Position numbers and translations under genes: made by a program. From contig CM054062.1 in NCBI GenBank assembly GCA_028641055.1, positions 137,000,682-137,064,681 of the forward strand: a DNA stretch of 64,000 nucleotides, given 5' to 3'. Source of the stretch: Alopecurus myosuroides (lineage: Eukaryota > Streptophyta > Magnoliopsida > Poales > Poaceae). How positions within the stretch are numbered: the stretch's first letter is position 1; every line of letters starts with the position of its first letter. The notes beneath the pieces were generated by a model that searched no databases, was not told where the DNA came from, and worked only from the letters and a program-made list of their open reading frames with translations. Of this stretch, positions 31,328 through 44,839 are shown in pieces.

Positions 31328-32980
31328 TGAAGGGGTCGTTGCATAGAAAACAAAAAATTTCCTACGCGAGAGACACCCGAAAGGCCAAGATCTAATCTAG
31401 GAGATGAAGTTCAACGGGCAACAAGAGGGTTAAGGAGAACACATACCCTCGAAGACTCAAAGTGGTACGAGATCAAATCTCGTTGTTGGCGTAGTCGTAC
31501 TCACACCGATCCCGATAGCGAGAAGATGGGCACCGCAATCTGGCGGTGCATCCGTGATCCGTCACACGTACGGTTGATGAAGACCTCCGTTCCCTCGTTC
31601 CAGCGGGGCGCGGAAGTAGAGGATCCCTCGGAACTCCAGCAGCACGACGGCGTGGTGGTGAAGAAGAATCCCACGGTCAGGGCTTCGCCAAGCCGGAGAC
31701 CCTGGAATGGAGCAGCGGGTGGAGGGAAAAGGAAGTGGCAAGTGTGTAAAGGAGGGAGAGCTCTCACCCTCCTTTTATAGGAGAGGGCGGAGGCAGCCCA
31801 AGGGGGGTGCGGCCAGCCCATGGGTGTGCCCCCACCTCTTCCCTCATCATGTGAGTGGACACTCCACTCACCTCCACTCATTTTCCCGTTATTTCCCACT
31901 TGGAAAATCCAAAGGTTTTCTTTTAATAAATAAATAAAACCTTTTTATTTCTTTATTTCAGCATTTGTTAATTCTATTAACAAACTTTTGCATATAGCAC
32001 CTCGAATCATTTGTTAATTCTATTAACAACCATTCGACGAAAAACCCCTTGAACTATTTCAATTTTCCCCGAAACAATTTCGGTGCTGCCCAAAATATTC
32101 TTCGATATTCCGTATCCTCTCAAACGCGTCATCGAACCTTAAGTGTGTCACCCTACGGTTCGCGAATAAGATAGACATGATCGAGACTCCTCTCCGATCA
32201 ATAATCAACAGCGGGATCTGGAGATCCGTGATGACTCCTATATATTCAACGATGACTCTCGTGATCGTGTGAACCAACAACGCCGTGAACTATTCCCTTT
32301 GTCTCGCGATATTTTACTTGTCCGAGATTCGATCATTGGTATCAACCATACCTTGTTCAATCTCGTTACCGACAAGTACTCTTTTCTCGTTCCCGTGATA
32401 TAACATCCTTGTGATCATATCACGTGCTTGCAAGCGGTTTCGATGTGATATCACCGTGAGGGCCCAGAGTATATCTCTCCGTCATTTGGATGGACAAATC
32501 CCACTCTTGATCCATGATCCTCAACTGATACTTTCCGAATACTTAACGACACCCTTATAGTCACCCTGTTATGGTGTGACGTTTGATGCCATCAAAGCAC
32601 TCTTCCGGTATCAGCGATTGACATGATCTCATGGTCTAAGGAATAAGTTAATTCGTATGTTTGATATAACAATGTAAACTAAATGACTTGATCGCATTGC
32701 TATATTCTCTTTGGGTATATGTTCATCACATCATTCTTCTAATGACATGACCCCGTTATTAATAACATCCAATGTTCATGATCAGGAAACCTTGATCATC
32801 TATTAATCAACGAGCTAGTTAAAAGAGAGGCTTTACTAGGAACCATTGTTTGTTTATTAAGCACACATGTATCAACGTTTCCGGTTAATACAATTCTAGC
32901 ATGAGAAATAAACATTCATCATAAACAAGGAAATAAGATAATAACCATTTTATTATTGCCTCTCGGGCATATTCCCTTCA
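31328..32980 (-). repeat. E5 3' LTR (1653 bp)
   Basis: Bounded by the inverted ends TGAAGGG and CCCTTCA. Contains a TATAAAA box (minus, 31779-31773) followed by a GC-rich leader. Confidence 0.9.
31773..31779 (-). promoter_or_regulatory. E5 LTR TATA box
   Basis: CTCCTATAAAAGGAGGG on the minus strand; the TATA box sits inside a short CTCC/GGAG inverted repeat. Confidence 0.65.
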
Positions 32981-32993
32981 GTCTCCCACTTGC
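32981..32993 (-). promoter_or_regulatory. E5 polypurine tract
   Basis: GCAAGTGGGAGAC adjoining the LTR start TGAAGGG on the minus strand, as in BARE/Angela elements. Confidence 0.8.
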
Positions 32994-33194
32994 ACTAGAG
33001 TCAATAATCTAGTCTGTAAGCACTTTAACACATATGGCGTACAAGTGTTATTAGCATGCTTCACATGCGGTAAACATCATCAAAAATATCTGAACTGTTC
33101 AGGTCCTATTGTATTTGCATGTTCTTTGCGTCTATACGCATCACTCATTCTCTAATGAGATGGCTTTGTATATATATGGTCAATTGGTGAAAAC

Positions 33195-33373
33195 TTAATT
33201 CCTCAGCTTAAACTGATGTCACTAACATTGTGAAAATGTAGCTTCATAGTGTTAGCATTCTTGGAAACTCACCAAGTTCCGGTGATACCTTAATTCCTCA
33301 GCTTAAACTGATGTTACTAACATTGTGAAAATGTAGCTTCATAGTTTCAGCATTCTTGGAAATTCACCAAGTT
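33195..33373. repeat. 95-bp tandem duplication in E5 internal region
   Basis: Units start at 33195 and 33290 (TTAATTCCTCAGCTTAAACT); the second is slightly shorter and diverged by a few substitutions, so the duplication predates some of the decay. Confidence 0.85.
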
Positions 33374-33899
33374 CAATAAAGAACTCCTTGACGCAAAATA
33401 CGCTTATTATCAGTTGTCAACACAATGATATACTTTAGCCTTTGTTGTAGTATCTGTCACAATATCTTAATTTTGAAACTCTTTCAAATCCAGCATTGAA
33501 CTTTCTTCCATCCTATTGTGCTACCCTTCATCACATATTTTAATTGAGATAAATTACTTGAACAAATGACAAGACTATTAGTGTAACATATTACAACTAA
33601 TATTTTGTCATTACTATATAGGAAAACATATCCTTAGCATTTCTAAAATTACACAAGGATCTCTCCCACTGTTGTCTAATCATCGTATGAATTATCCTTC
33701 TATAACATTTTATAGCATAGGACTCATCTGGTTGTGTACATAGCATGGAAACATGACTTAGAAATCTCAATTTCAATGATGCTCATCATGTGTCAAAACA
33801 CTTGAATCTTGCTCAATTATTTTCCATGTGACAAGAACTCCTTGTCATTTCGATATTGACTTACTTCAATATTTCATCTATGTAATTTGGCTTCAATCA

Positions 33900-34060
33900 T
33901 ATCAGGAGATTCAATCCATCTCTTATAGATATCGATGCCCAATATCTTCTAAGCCTTTCATCAATATGTAACCGTGTTAATTTAAAATAACATATTTTCC
34001 AATCATCCATATGTCATCTACATAAAGTATTGGAAATATGTCATAGCTCTCCCACTTAAT
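33900..34060 (-). pseudogene. E5 Copia reverse transcriptase remnant
   Basis: On the minus strand ILYVDDIWMIGK (YVDDI codons 34024-34010) and, after frame damage, ILGIDIYKRWIESP (33950-33905) correspond to the Copia LYVDDIL and YILGIKIYRD segments. The surroundings (32994-35401) should contain RNase H and more RT but are broken by many stops and indels; no long frame survives. Confidence 0.75.
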
Positions 34061-35401
34061 TTCTTGTAACTTTACAAGCATCTTTATCGTTCATGATGGA
34101 ATCAAACTCTTTTGATAACTTCATTAAGGTAAAGATTTCAACTTCGTTATGCTCACTTCAACCATTGAAGTGTGCATGCCTTTCTAGCAACCTTTTGAAT
34201 TTTACAAAACTCTCAGACTGTGCCAAGTACACATCCTTGATCAAACTTCCTCGAGAGGAGAATTGGTTTTGTTATTCAACATCCATATCATAATATGTAA
34301 CTTTGCTAGAACTATCTGCAAAGACTAAGCATCACCACGGAAGATCAAAATCTTGTAGTAGTGAACTCTTTGAACTTTGTTGAAAACAACTTTTCGATAA
34401 GTACAACTTTCAAAGGATGTAAAATCCATGTCTTTGTCGCTATATAGACCCTTTTGCTATCGTTAGGCATCATGCCTATCGAAAGGACTACCAAGTCACA
34501 TACTTGATATTCATACAAGGATACTATGGCGGATATAATGACTCATAGTCAATTTTACGAAGTCAGGGCCCATTATTTGCTTCCTTTATAAGGTCTAGGT
34601 CCTTTTGTTGTCAAAACAACACTTTACACTTAAACCACAAGTTGTTCTAAGTACAAAGTTTTTGGACTTTTCTCGTACAGTTCGCAAACTCATTTGAAGT
34701 ATCTACAACATTTGTAGTGTCTTCTACTTAGTCAAAATAGTAAACCCCGGAACAACTTCCAGTGCTGCGCTACTCTTGACATGATAACGAAGATTCTCTA
34801 ATCTCGTTGAGTTTGTACTGTGCTCCCACTCACTTGTTTCGCAAGAACTACTTTCTCGAGAAATCAACCCTTTCTGACAAACTGCATTTGTCTTTGGTCG
34901 GTGATAGGAGAAATACCCAATGGATTCGTTGGGATAACCTTATAAAAACATATGTATCCCATTTTGGTTCTAAACATTTTACACATGCTATGCATACCAA
35001 AACTTAAAAAAAATGACAATTCAGGTCACTACCCAAACCATATCTTATATGTTGTCAATTTCAACGGATCATGATGGTGCCCTTTTCAGTGTAAAAGCGG
35101 TTGTCACTAATGTATAAACTACAAAATTATAATGGCATTTTTATTAATCTTACCATGTCAAACAAGGTTTGATTTTTGTCTCTCGAACACTCCAAACTAA
35201 TGTGGGGTAATTCGATTAATATAAGTTGTAGAACAATTCTGCAACTTCTCAGATGTTTTGCTAAACTTGTAACTCAAACTTTATCCTTTATGATCCAATC
35301 ATAAATACTTGATTATCTTGTTACATTGATTTTAACTTCATATTAACAACCTTTTGAACCAATTCAAAATGCCAAACTCCGTTCTCTTTAAATAGATATA
35401 C
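34061..35401 (-). other. E5 internal region, decayed pol
   Basis: AT-rich, no frame that I can assign. 35397-35401 (tatac) is the left copy of the E6 target duplication. Confidence 0.6.
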
Positions 35402-38400
35402 TGTCACATCCCAATTTTGGAATACCTGATAACACAGTTGTTTTGCTAATTGCTTGACAATTAAACTTTGGTTGTGTTTGTTTGAGTGCAAATAAACAAA
35501 GTATTGGAGAGCATTGACTTGCTATCTCTAGTCACATAAATATTTTGGCAAAGCATTGTTAAAGAAAAGCCAAGTGCCTTATTAAATTGAATTTCCAATA
35601 TTTCTAGAAACAAGAAACTCAAACAAGTTACTATTGGAAACTTTCTTCAAATGATCTAAAATTGATACCATTACTTCCTTATAACAAATAAGGAACACAC
35701 ACAAGAGGAGACCAAAAAATTGAATCCATTAAAGTCCTGAAAACATGATTTTTCTCCACAGCAACATTTGGGATTTTGAACAAGTTTGTTCTACAAACTT
35801 TTTCAAAATGCCATGAAATAAATACCACATGCTCTTATCATAAATAAGGATGAAAACCAAAAGGGCACAAGTTTTTGAATAATTTAAGTTGCCAAAAACC
35901 CCTGTTTTCTAGACAGCACCTTTTATAAATTTGAACAAGTTTGTTCTATGAAGTAACTCAAAATGACTTGAATTTTCTACCACATAAGTAACACATCAAA
36001 TAAGGAATGTGTGCCAAAAATTATCATTTTTGGAAGCTCCTAAGTAGGTTAATAAATTCAATGTCCATTTATGTAAGAATTCAAATTTGAAGAACTTTGA
36101 ATTATCAAGTTTCTCCAATTGAGCCAATTTTCACATATGTTGTGCATCTCAACTAATAAGAATTTTGGGCAAAAGGATTTTAAATTTTGACTTTGTTTGC
36201 TTGGTGAAAACATCATTTTTCAGAAAGGACAGGGACTTCTTTGTAAATTGCTAGGGACCAAAATGTAATCTGAGTCACTCATCTTCAACCTAGCCTCTCT
36301 GTAGATACAGAACACCTAGGCCATGGCTTCGAGTGGAAGGAAACATCAAGGATAAGAGGCCCCCCATGTGCTTGTGTCTGCTCATTGCTCTCTTTCCCCC
36401 CCCCACTCGAGCTCTCTTCCTCTCTCTCTCTACTGTGCATTTTCTTCAAACCCGAAACCCTAGGATTTGGCTCGCCGTCGATTGGCCGCAGGTGAGCTCG
36501 CCGCCGGCAGCCGTAGTCCCCATCCTCTCCGCCTCGTCGTTCTTGACCTCCCCGCTGAAGGAATCAAGCCGGAATGCCGTGTGGTGGCCGCGCCATCCAG
36601 TTCTTCCCCGAGCCCGATGGAGCTCCGGCGAGCTATTGCCGCCGCCTCGAGCTTCCTCCTCCCTAGACGAGCACTCCATTGCATTCACGGTGAGCAGGGG
36701 AATCTCCCCGACCCTTTTCCCCCTCCCTCTCCCTCGGTTTCGTCCCCGCGTCGTGGTAGTTGTCAGGCCGCCGCCGCGCCACCGTCGCCGCCGCCCTCCG
36801 GCCACTCCCGGGAAGCGAGGCTGCGCCCTTTGGCTTCCCCTCGTCGAGCACATCGTGTAGGTGCAGTTTATTCGCGAAATGGTGGAAGGAATGCGCCGGA
36901 TTTGGCTCGCCGGAGACATTCCCCGCCGGCGATGGCGTCATGCCGACGTCATGGTTTCGTTGACCCCGCGCTGGGAAGGGTTGAACCTGCACGTGGGCCT
37001 GGTCTTGCCCGCGTGGCTGCCACCGTGGCCGCTGGCCCGCTGGTCAGCCACAGAGGGTAGATCCGCCCGCGGTGCCACTAGATCTGGCCGGCCCAACTTC
37101 AGATCTGGCCCATCTGTGATCTTTTTCCTTTTAAATTTCACAGAGACATACATGTTTACTTTTGGCTCAAAAAGCAACCTAAAAGATGATTTTGACCAAA
37201 CTAAAATTCACAGTTGTACCTCAACTAAAACTAAACCATCTCCAACTTGTAGATCTACATTTGGATGAATGGTTTGGAAATGTAAAATGTTTTGGCAACA
37301 GGTACCAAAAAAAGAAAAATGAGCACCATCTTTATTTCACAACTCAGAATGAAGTGAGGCCAATTGAATTGGAAATCCCTTGGAATTTCCTAACAGGATC
37401 AATTAACCTTGCTTCCAAATTCCTAATATTTTTGAAATGGCATGCAATTTGGTAAAACACCAGAGAGCACTTTGGTGATTTTTATAAAATTATTAAAAAT
37501 GAATTTTGATGCAAACTCAACTGGATGGTCTTGTACATGTTTAGGGCTATCCAAACCTAGCTTGGTTTAATTTTTAGAGCATCATAGAAATTTTGGTGGA
37601 CAGATCTTTAAAATGCATGTTTCTGCCATTTTGGCATTTTAGCTATTTAAATTGTGTGATTATATTTTTGTGTTGCAATGTTGTTTTCTAGCATGTAAAA
37701 GTTGTGTGAACTTGTTTTCCAAGTGTTATTTAGCTATTTTAGCATGTTAGAATGTGTGGACTTGAGTTGAGAAGAAATATGATTTATGGTTATAGCATAT
37801 GTTTTATCTCTAGTTATTACTTGCATAGAATTTTTGATTGATTAATTTGTGTGCAAGCAATTGGATTGTTGTGTTGAGATATTAGATACAGCACCATGTT
37901 GATACTTATATTTTGTTAGTATCACCTATGCTAGCTTGCATTAGAATTGGTAGAAAAGCATGAGTATCTTTGTCATGACTATGAGGATGTTATGGAAAAA
38001 TTCCCTCATGTGTGGAATTTTTGACATAAACATTTGTGGTTGTGTAGACAAATATTTTTGTGTTGTATTCATAGTACCAGTAGAATTTTGGTTATATTAT
38101 TATGAGTACTTTATCCCTAGATTTTTCACTTGTGTGAAAATAATAGCATGAGTAGCATTACCTTGCTTATTTTTGCATCCTAGTATTTTCTACTAGTATG
38201 GTTAATGCACTAGATGCTAGTTTAGTATTTTGTTAATTTTTATCAAGTGTGACCAGCGGCCTTGTGACCTCTTAATGCTTTGTTATGCTAGTGTAACACC
38301 CACTGGTTTCATTGCATTTTTGGTGGAAACATTATTTCCCCCACACTAGATGTGTTTCTTTTATATAGTTCTATAACTAAGGAATGCCTAGTATTTTTGC

Positions 38401-39433
38401 TTTGGAATTTTGGGTGCTAAATGAAAATGTGTATGCTTCTGTTTATAAGTGGTTGTAATCATGTGTGGCTTGCTAGGAAAAATCCATCTTTGGAGTGTTG
38501 TTTGATTCCTCTAGTAATGCCCCTTTTATTACCACTAGTATGTAGGAGTTGCCCTGCAAAATGGATGCATTGTTTTCTTAAAAGGGATATTTTTGTTATA
38601 GCAAGTGTAGATGTTTTTCACTCCTGTTTTTATGAAATGGACCCTCTGGTTGTATTTCAGTTACTTGATTGAAATGCATCCATTAATCCTTCATGTTTAA
38701 GTAGTACTAGTTTCCTTAGCAGTTGTTGTGTTAAATTATTTTCCTGCCAACTTGTGTTTGGTAGATATTTGTGTATCCTTGCATGAGGACATATTCTCAT
38801 TTACCATTATGATAACATGGTTCCTTGTTTTCATTTTAGTACTTTACTTGTTATGCATGCTTGCATAGCAAACTTTTAGTAGAAACATGTCAATAAGATT
38901 CCTCCTTTTTAGTCATTGTTTCTATTGTTCTCACTATGAGAAATTGTGTGTTTTGTGGTGAGTCTATTACCTTGTTACACTTGTGTAGGCTCACTGATTT
39001 GTAAAAGTAACTTTTGCAAATCATGTGTCTTATTTATTCTTGGTATGAACTTAGGCTTAGTAGATTAGCTATCTTGTTCTTTTTGTGGTTTGGTTGATAG
39101 ACCCATTGCCATGATTATTTTTGTGCATGTTTTATATACTTTTAGTAGTCTCACCCTTGTGAAACTAAGTGTATTTTGGGTTTATTAATATCTTGGTATG
39201 AGAGTGGCACACGCACTGAATCCATGATATTAAGGTTGTGAGTTATGTCCCTCCAACCTTAAGCTGTCTTAATAAATGGCATTTCTGCCAAGTGTGTTTG
39301 TTTGATTGTTTGCTCCCTTAATAAATTGTGTGATTGGTTATTTTTAGATTTCCTTGCTGTATGTATTGTTATGTATGGTTGCTTTCCTTGATTGGTTCTG
39401 AATGTGTGTCCTTTATTCTCTTTACGACGTTAG

Positions 39434-39514
39434 AAAACGAAGAGGAAGGAAGTGTCGGGAAGCTCTATTTCAAGTTCTAGTCACTCCAAAACCAGGGACA
39501 CAAGGAGATACCAG
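39434..39514 (+). other. Exon-like block in E6 left LTR, GC donor
   Basis: Acceptor TTCTCTTTACGACGTTAG (AG at 39432-39433), donor GATACCAG|GCAAGCC (GC at 39515). In the phase used by family A the block carries one TAG; another phase is open and basic-Ser-rich. The right-LTR copy is 49187-49267. Confidence 0.42.
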
Positions 39515-40265
39515 GCAAGCCATCCTGATGCTTGCTGATACAATACTTATCATTATCTATTCATGCATGTTTTACCTCTGAAGTTTTACCAAAACTTGAT
39601 TATCAAAACTATTTTTGATGTGGCTATTACTACTATACTAGTATATAGGTTACTGTTATGCCAGTAGTTAAACTTGGTAATACCAAGCCAATAAGCCACC
39701 ATATGGTATTTATTACCATAAAAATATACTAGTCCCTAAGTGGACACCCTAAAATTGTGATTCTACAAAACAAAGGCTTTACGGAAAAACCCGGAGAAAA
39801 GGCGGAACCTTGTTCTCCGGAGGAATGTGGAAGTGGTCATTTTTGAGAAAGTGGTGTTTTCAAAAATGACACATAACCTAGTCTTCGCTGGACAACCTTT
39901 ACCGTACTGCCACTTTATCCCAATATGGGTAGGGGCTTGATTAAAAACTTGTTATGGTTAGTATGTGTGCTATTTCAAGTGCTATAGGGGATTGGATCCT
40001 CCGAACCGAAATGTCGCTAGGAGTGGAGAATACGGGACATCTGAAGTGTGGGATTAATTTTCCCTCCGGATGCAGCAGTTGGGTCTCCTGTTTGGGCGGT
40101 GTGGGACACGGCTTGCCAGGGAGGGTAACCCCAATTGAAGAGATAGTCATGTACTAGCTTGCACATAGTGGATAGTCAAGATCAGTTATCTGATGTTCTC
40201 ATAGGTTGGGAACAGTCCATGGTTGTTTCATGGCGGATTCTGGATCTAGTGGAAATGTGTACACC

Positions 40266-40318
40266 TCTGCAGAGTAAAACTATTTCGAGATAGCCGCGTC
40301 CTCGGATATGGACGGTTG
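40266..40318 (+). other. Conserved hairpin block in E6 left LTR
   Basis: CTCTGCAGAGTAAAACTATT then TAGCCGCGTCCTCGGATATGG, the counterpart of the block in families A and C, again between the GC donor and the last acceptor. Confidence 0.5.
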
Positions 40319-40850
40319 AATGGCCATGTAGCTAGCATTGTGTCAATGTTTTCAAAACAGGAAGTTTTTGAAAAGGAATTTTGGAAAGGAAGTGTTGAAC
40401 TTGTGATGTTCGGAAAGGAATGGAAACTTATACCGTGGAGGTATCGTCAATGATGAAAAGCCAGATGATGTTATACAATACAAAATGTTTTGCAAAGAAA
40501 ACCTTTTCTACTCTAAGCAAGAGTTCTGGAAACTGATTCCAAGAAGTTTTGCAAAGAGAAAATATTCTTTAACAAAGCTTTACAAAACCTCTTGTACATG
40601 TGATATCTACAAGAGAAGTAAAACTATATTATTTTTCTTCTGAAGTATCTTCTTCAACGAAGATACAGATTAACCTGACTGCAACTGTGGTGTCATCATA
40701 TATGAACACCATTGATAGTGAACCCTATTTATAGCCTACCTATTCCACCATATAAGCATACTTGCATGTTGGTAAGTGATATGATGGATGTCTTGCTGAG
40801 TACATTCAAATGTACTCATTATGGTTTCGCCCCTGGTATCTAGTTGCCAG

Positions 40851-40918
40851 ACTTTGAGAAGGAGCCTCCAAAGGAGATCTATGAAGAGAAGTACGGAGTT
40901 GACGGCTTTGCGAACTAG
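40851..40918 (+). other. Last exon-like block in E6 left LTR
   Basis: After acceptor TTGCCAG. Read in the family A phase it gives FEKEPPKEIYEEKYGVDG and ends at TAG 40916-40918. TTTTATGTAATACC follows. The right-LTR copy is 50604-50671. Confidence 0.42.
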
Positions 40919-41199
40919 GATCGTCTCCGGGTCAGCAGCCTGTAGGTTAAGGCGTGACTTGGGCTCAACTACGTTGTGTTTTAATTGTCTTCCGCTGTGT
41001 TTGTTGAGTTGCCTGCCCTTGTGGCAGTTGCGTTAAACTTGATCATGTGATCTTTTATGTAATACCTTTATGTATTCGTGTAATGGATGATGTATTTCTG
41101 TGTGCCAACTGTGTATGTTGTTCACGACTGATCTTTCTGGGATCGTGAATGTATGCATACGGAGGGTTTCAGACTGCCGGTCTAGGGTCCTTACAGAGT

Positions 41200-41212
41200 T
41201 GGTATCAGAGCC
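41200..41212 (+). promoter_or_regulatory. E6 primer binding site, initiator tRNA-Met
   Basis: TGGTATCAGAGCC four bases after the left LTR. Confidence 0.95.
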
Positions 41213-44200
41213 ATCCTGACCTTAGGAGACCTTAGTTAGCATGGACGTCAGATAGGAAAGAAAAGTATTTTTGAGTAAAAACCTATTTACTATCTAAATT
41301 ATTTATATCTAAGGGAATTTTAGTATATATTCCCTCCTTCTGATCTTTTCAAAAGATTCTAAATGCATATCAAGGGCGTCCTTGAACAGTGGTTCGAAGG
41401 GCGGGCCTTACAGAATTGGTATCTCTCTCGGTTAAGAGTTTATTTCTTACTTGTTTGCAACTGCTCCGCTCTGTTTTTGAAACATCTCTCGTCTTTGAAG
41501 TTTTCTGCCCAGAAAATAGTTGGAGTTTCAAAAACAATTTGTTGCATAAAGTTTTCTCGAAACTTTACTTCTATTATCTTGTTTCCATCCAAAAACTTTT
41601 ATACTTGCCGATGTCCCGAGAAGACCAAAATATTTGCCTAGCTCTACAGTGATGATGGTCAGAAGTAGATATAGTTCTTCAGCCACTTCTAGGATTTTGG
41701 ATCAGTCTAGTTTGGAGTAATTTAGCGATAACTCCATGAGTCGTCTCCCCTGACGTAGCTCCAATGGAGCCTTGCTTGTGTGTTATGGCTTGCTTATGTG
41801 TGTCCGTAGGACTTTGTGCTATTGTGTGGTGTAGAATTTTGGTTCATCTAGGCTTCTATATGTTTGTGGGGTGCTCAAAATTTGCAGATTTGTGCTTGCC
41901 CCGCTCTTGTTTTTGAATCGCCTCTTGTTACGTTTTTGCAAGCAAATTTTTTTGTATAGTATTCAAAAACAAGAATTTGTTGCTTAGACTTATACTTGTT
42001 TTCGCTTCATAATGCCACCCGTCGTGAACCACCACCATCTCCCCCCACAATCAATGAAAGCACCGTTGGGCCTAATAATAAAGGACCATCAAGCCACATG
42101 AGCTGATAGCGTTGCTACCAGTGATGCACTCCAACAGATAAAGCTCCAACAACGACAACCTTTAAAGAAGAAAAGGCGTGAATGCACCAACTACTACTGA
42201 CCAAAACCTCTATGTTTGTCTGTTTGCAAAAGACTCGTTTTTGCCTTGTTGGCTAAATGTCGCACCTTTTTATGTTCCCTTTTAAAAGACCAAACAAGAG
42301 AAATCCCCTTTTTAAAAAAGTTATATACCTCCCTCCTCTAGAGAAAGGTGCAAAAGAAGTCTTCACATGCCATGATGCGCAACCCCCTCAAAAGCCAATC
42401 CAAAGAGCACAATTCAATATTCGACGTACGATGACGCTAGTCGTATCTTGTCGGACAAACATAATTAAATAGGAAACTAACAAGACTAACATGTTTTGCC
42501 TAATCTTAGGTTGACACCTAACCAAAGCATGCGAACTACTGACAACTCTTTCTAAACCAAGGAATTAAGTGATTTAAGACACCTTTTAATCTAGTTGGTA
42601 AAAAGGAGAAGTCACGAGAAAATAAGATGTTGACTTATTCGTTTACTAGTCAATAGGATATCATGTGTATCTACTTTGGAAACCAAATCTTAGTAGACGT
42701 TGTAGGTACTATGAGATTCGGGGTTTAGAAATTAAGTGAACGATGGAATGGTTATGATAGATCTAGGAAACAACAGTTTTCCTGTATTTGTTTCTTTGTG
42801 TGCTCTTGATTGAAATGAATTTGTGTTTTATTCAATCTTTCTTCCTAACTTATATGGAGTTGTTAGGACTTGTTATTATGTTGTTCTCTTACAATAAATC
42901 TACCCTAGAAAGTGTGTGCATGATTGGAAACTCGAATAAAAATGAAATAACATTTGTTACCTTCTAGTTTATTAATTGGAAGTATTGTGAGAACTAGATC
43001 TGTGTATACTTTCTTAGTAGATTTTGTGCTAGGTTTTTCCTTGAGTCCAGTACCATTTAGGTACTGTTATTTTGATGCTTGTACCTATGTTAGCTTGCAT
43101 GTCTTTTAATAGTAAAGCATGTGTAAGCATTGCTATCAATATGCACTAGTATGCTTCACTAGATTAAATAGCCTTATATTTTTATCTGGTATGCAAAGTT
43201 TTTCATGAGTAACCAGAGGCTTAGTACCTATTTTTGCCGTGGTATTAGTAGGCCATAGCCCACTGGTCCCATTGTATTTTGGCTTGAGGATGAAAATCCC
43301 CAACCACACACAGGTGTGAAAATAGCATGTTTCACTATGTGATTGATTTCTATTTTCCACCATGGAAAATATAATTGTTTGTTTTCACTTATGCAAGTGA
43401 GAAGTTTATTTCTTATTAGTAAATACTAATATGTTTAGGTGTGATCCTTTTGTTAGCATAATATTCCTTAGGGGTATCATGTTAAGAAATGTTTCACTAT
43501 CGTGTGCTAAAATTAAATTGTTCGCAAATAAAATAAATTCCTCTTGATTGGTAGATTGTTTGTGAATAATTTTAAATTGAGTGTATGGATTTTTGAAAAG
43601 GTTTAGAAAACTTTTCATTAATTTCATAGCTACTGGTTGTGTGAGTTATACCTTGCTTGTTTGCTAGTAATTGTTTAAGAAAAACATAAATTGCTAGAAT
43701 TAATTTATGCATGTTTAATAGTTGTATCATGGGATTGTTTTGATGTTGATGCTTACTAACATGAGTAAGTTTTGTGTACTGTTATTAGGTACACTTATAT
43801 TCATGACTTGCTTGTTTAAGTTTAAAACATCATGATAGCATTGTTTGCTTCTCTAGAGTGAAACTAGTTTCACCACTAAAAAAAAATGGTGATTTTTGCT
43901 CTAGTATTACCCTCTTTTTATTTTATGAGTATATGTGTTGATATAGCATGTTTAGGAAGTTATTACTTCTGTTATCATGCCATGAATTATTTAGTTCCAT
44001 GTTCTATGGTTATAGGATATGATTATCTCTTATAGCATGCTGGTGTAGAATTGTCATACTAGTGTGTTATTTGTGCAGTCCTATTTTTTTATGCCTATGT
44101 AATAGGAGTTTTATCTGGTGTGAAGATGGTATTTTAGAGTTTCTATATGATTGAATTCATTGGTTTTTAGCTACTGGTTGTTTGCTAATTTTTCATGAGT

Positions 44201-44826
44201 GATGGGTTCCAAAACCTCTAATAAACAATAACCTAGTGAATAAATAGTCTATTCATCTGTGGTGTTGTTTGCTTGCTTATTGGATTTTGTTTAAATGTTT
44301 TACCTTAGCATGAGTTTATACTTGTGTTATGATTGTGCTTAAGAATATCTTATGAAACTAAAACATACAACTAAAATCATGAACATATTTAAGTGATAGT
44401 TGCTTGTGGTGAGTAATACCCACTGCCATGGGTATTGTTCTGTCTATTTGTTTTAGCTTAGCAACCTAACCTTTGCACCCACAAGCTATATTTTTAGCTT
44501 CTTATATACCTTGTTATGAGAGTTGTACACCACTCCATATGTGGTATGTAATATGTGGGATATAGCTAGGAACTCATGAAATAATTGACGGTACATTTCC
44601 AGGTAGTTCTGCACTAACCTTAATTTTTGTTCAAATTAGGAAACAAAAGTTTTGGACCTAAAACAGTACTGGTGTACTTTTTTGAAAAGAATTTGCTAAT
44701 TTAGGGAAGTACCCCTCCTCCCAAGAAAAGTCAAAGGGGGGAAGCACCTGCACACCAACACTAACATTGTGTTCGTTGGCCCTCCCTTAGTCCTCGCTTG
44801 CGAATCTCGGGGACGAGATTCTTTTT

Positions 44827-44839
44827 AAGGGGGGGAAGA
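44827..44839 (+). promoter_or_regulatory. E6 polypurine tract
   Basis: AAGGGGGGGAAGA two bases before the right LTR. Confidence 0.8.

Larger units (their letters stand above)
35402..41195 (+). repeat. E6 left LTR (5794 bp, 310-bp deletion)
   Basis: AT-rich start, GC-rich leader at about 36290-37130 with splice donors CGCAG|GTGAGC and CACG|GTGAGC, a 2.3-kb AT-rich stretch, then the exon-like module and the end. Between 35500 and 35501 it lacks the segment present at 44941-45250 of the right LTR; AAACAAA borders the segment on both sides. Confidence 0.95.

Noticed and set aside
36333..36860. 175-codon frame and overlapping frames in the E6 LTR leader (also 46084-46611)
   Set aside because: Open frames in several phases on both strands of a GC-rich block. 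The two copies differ without any bias to silent changes that I can see. No domain.
40821..41036. 71-codon frame at the end of the E6 LTR as an alternative last exon
   Set aside because: Open and basic, but the phase ending at TAG 40918 is the one shared with families A and C. Kept only as an alternative.
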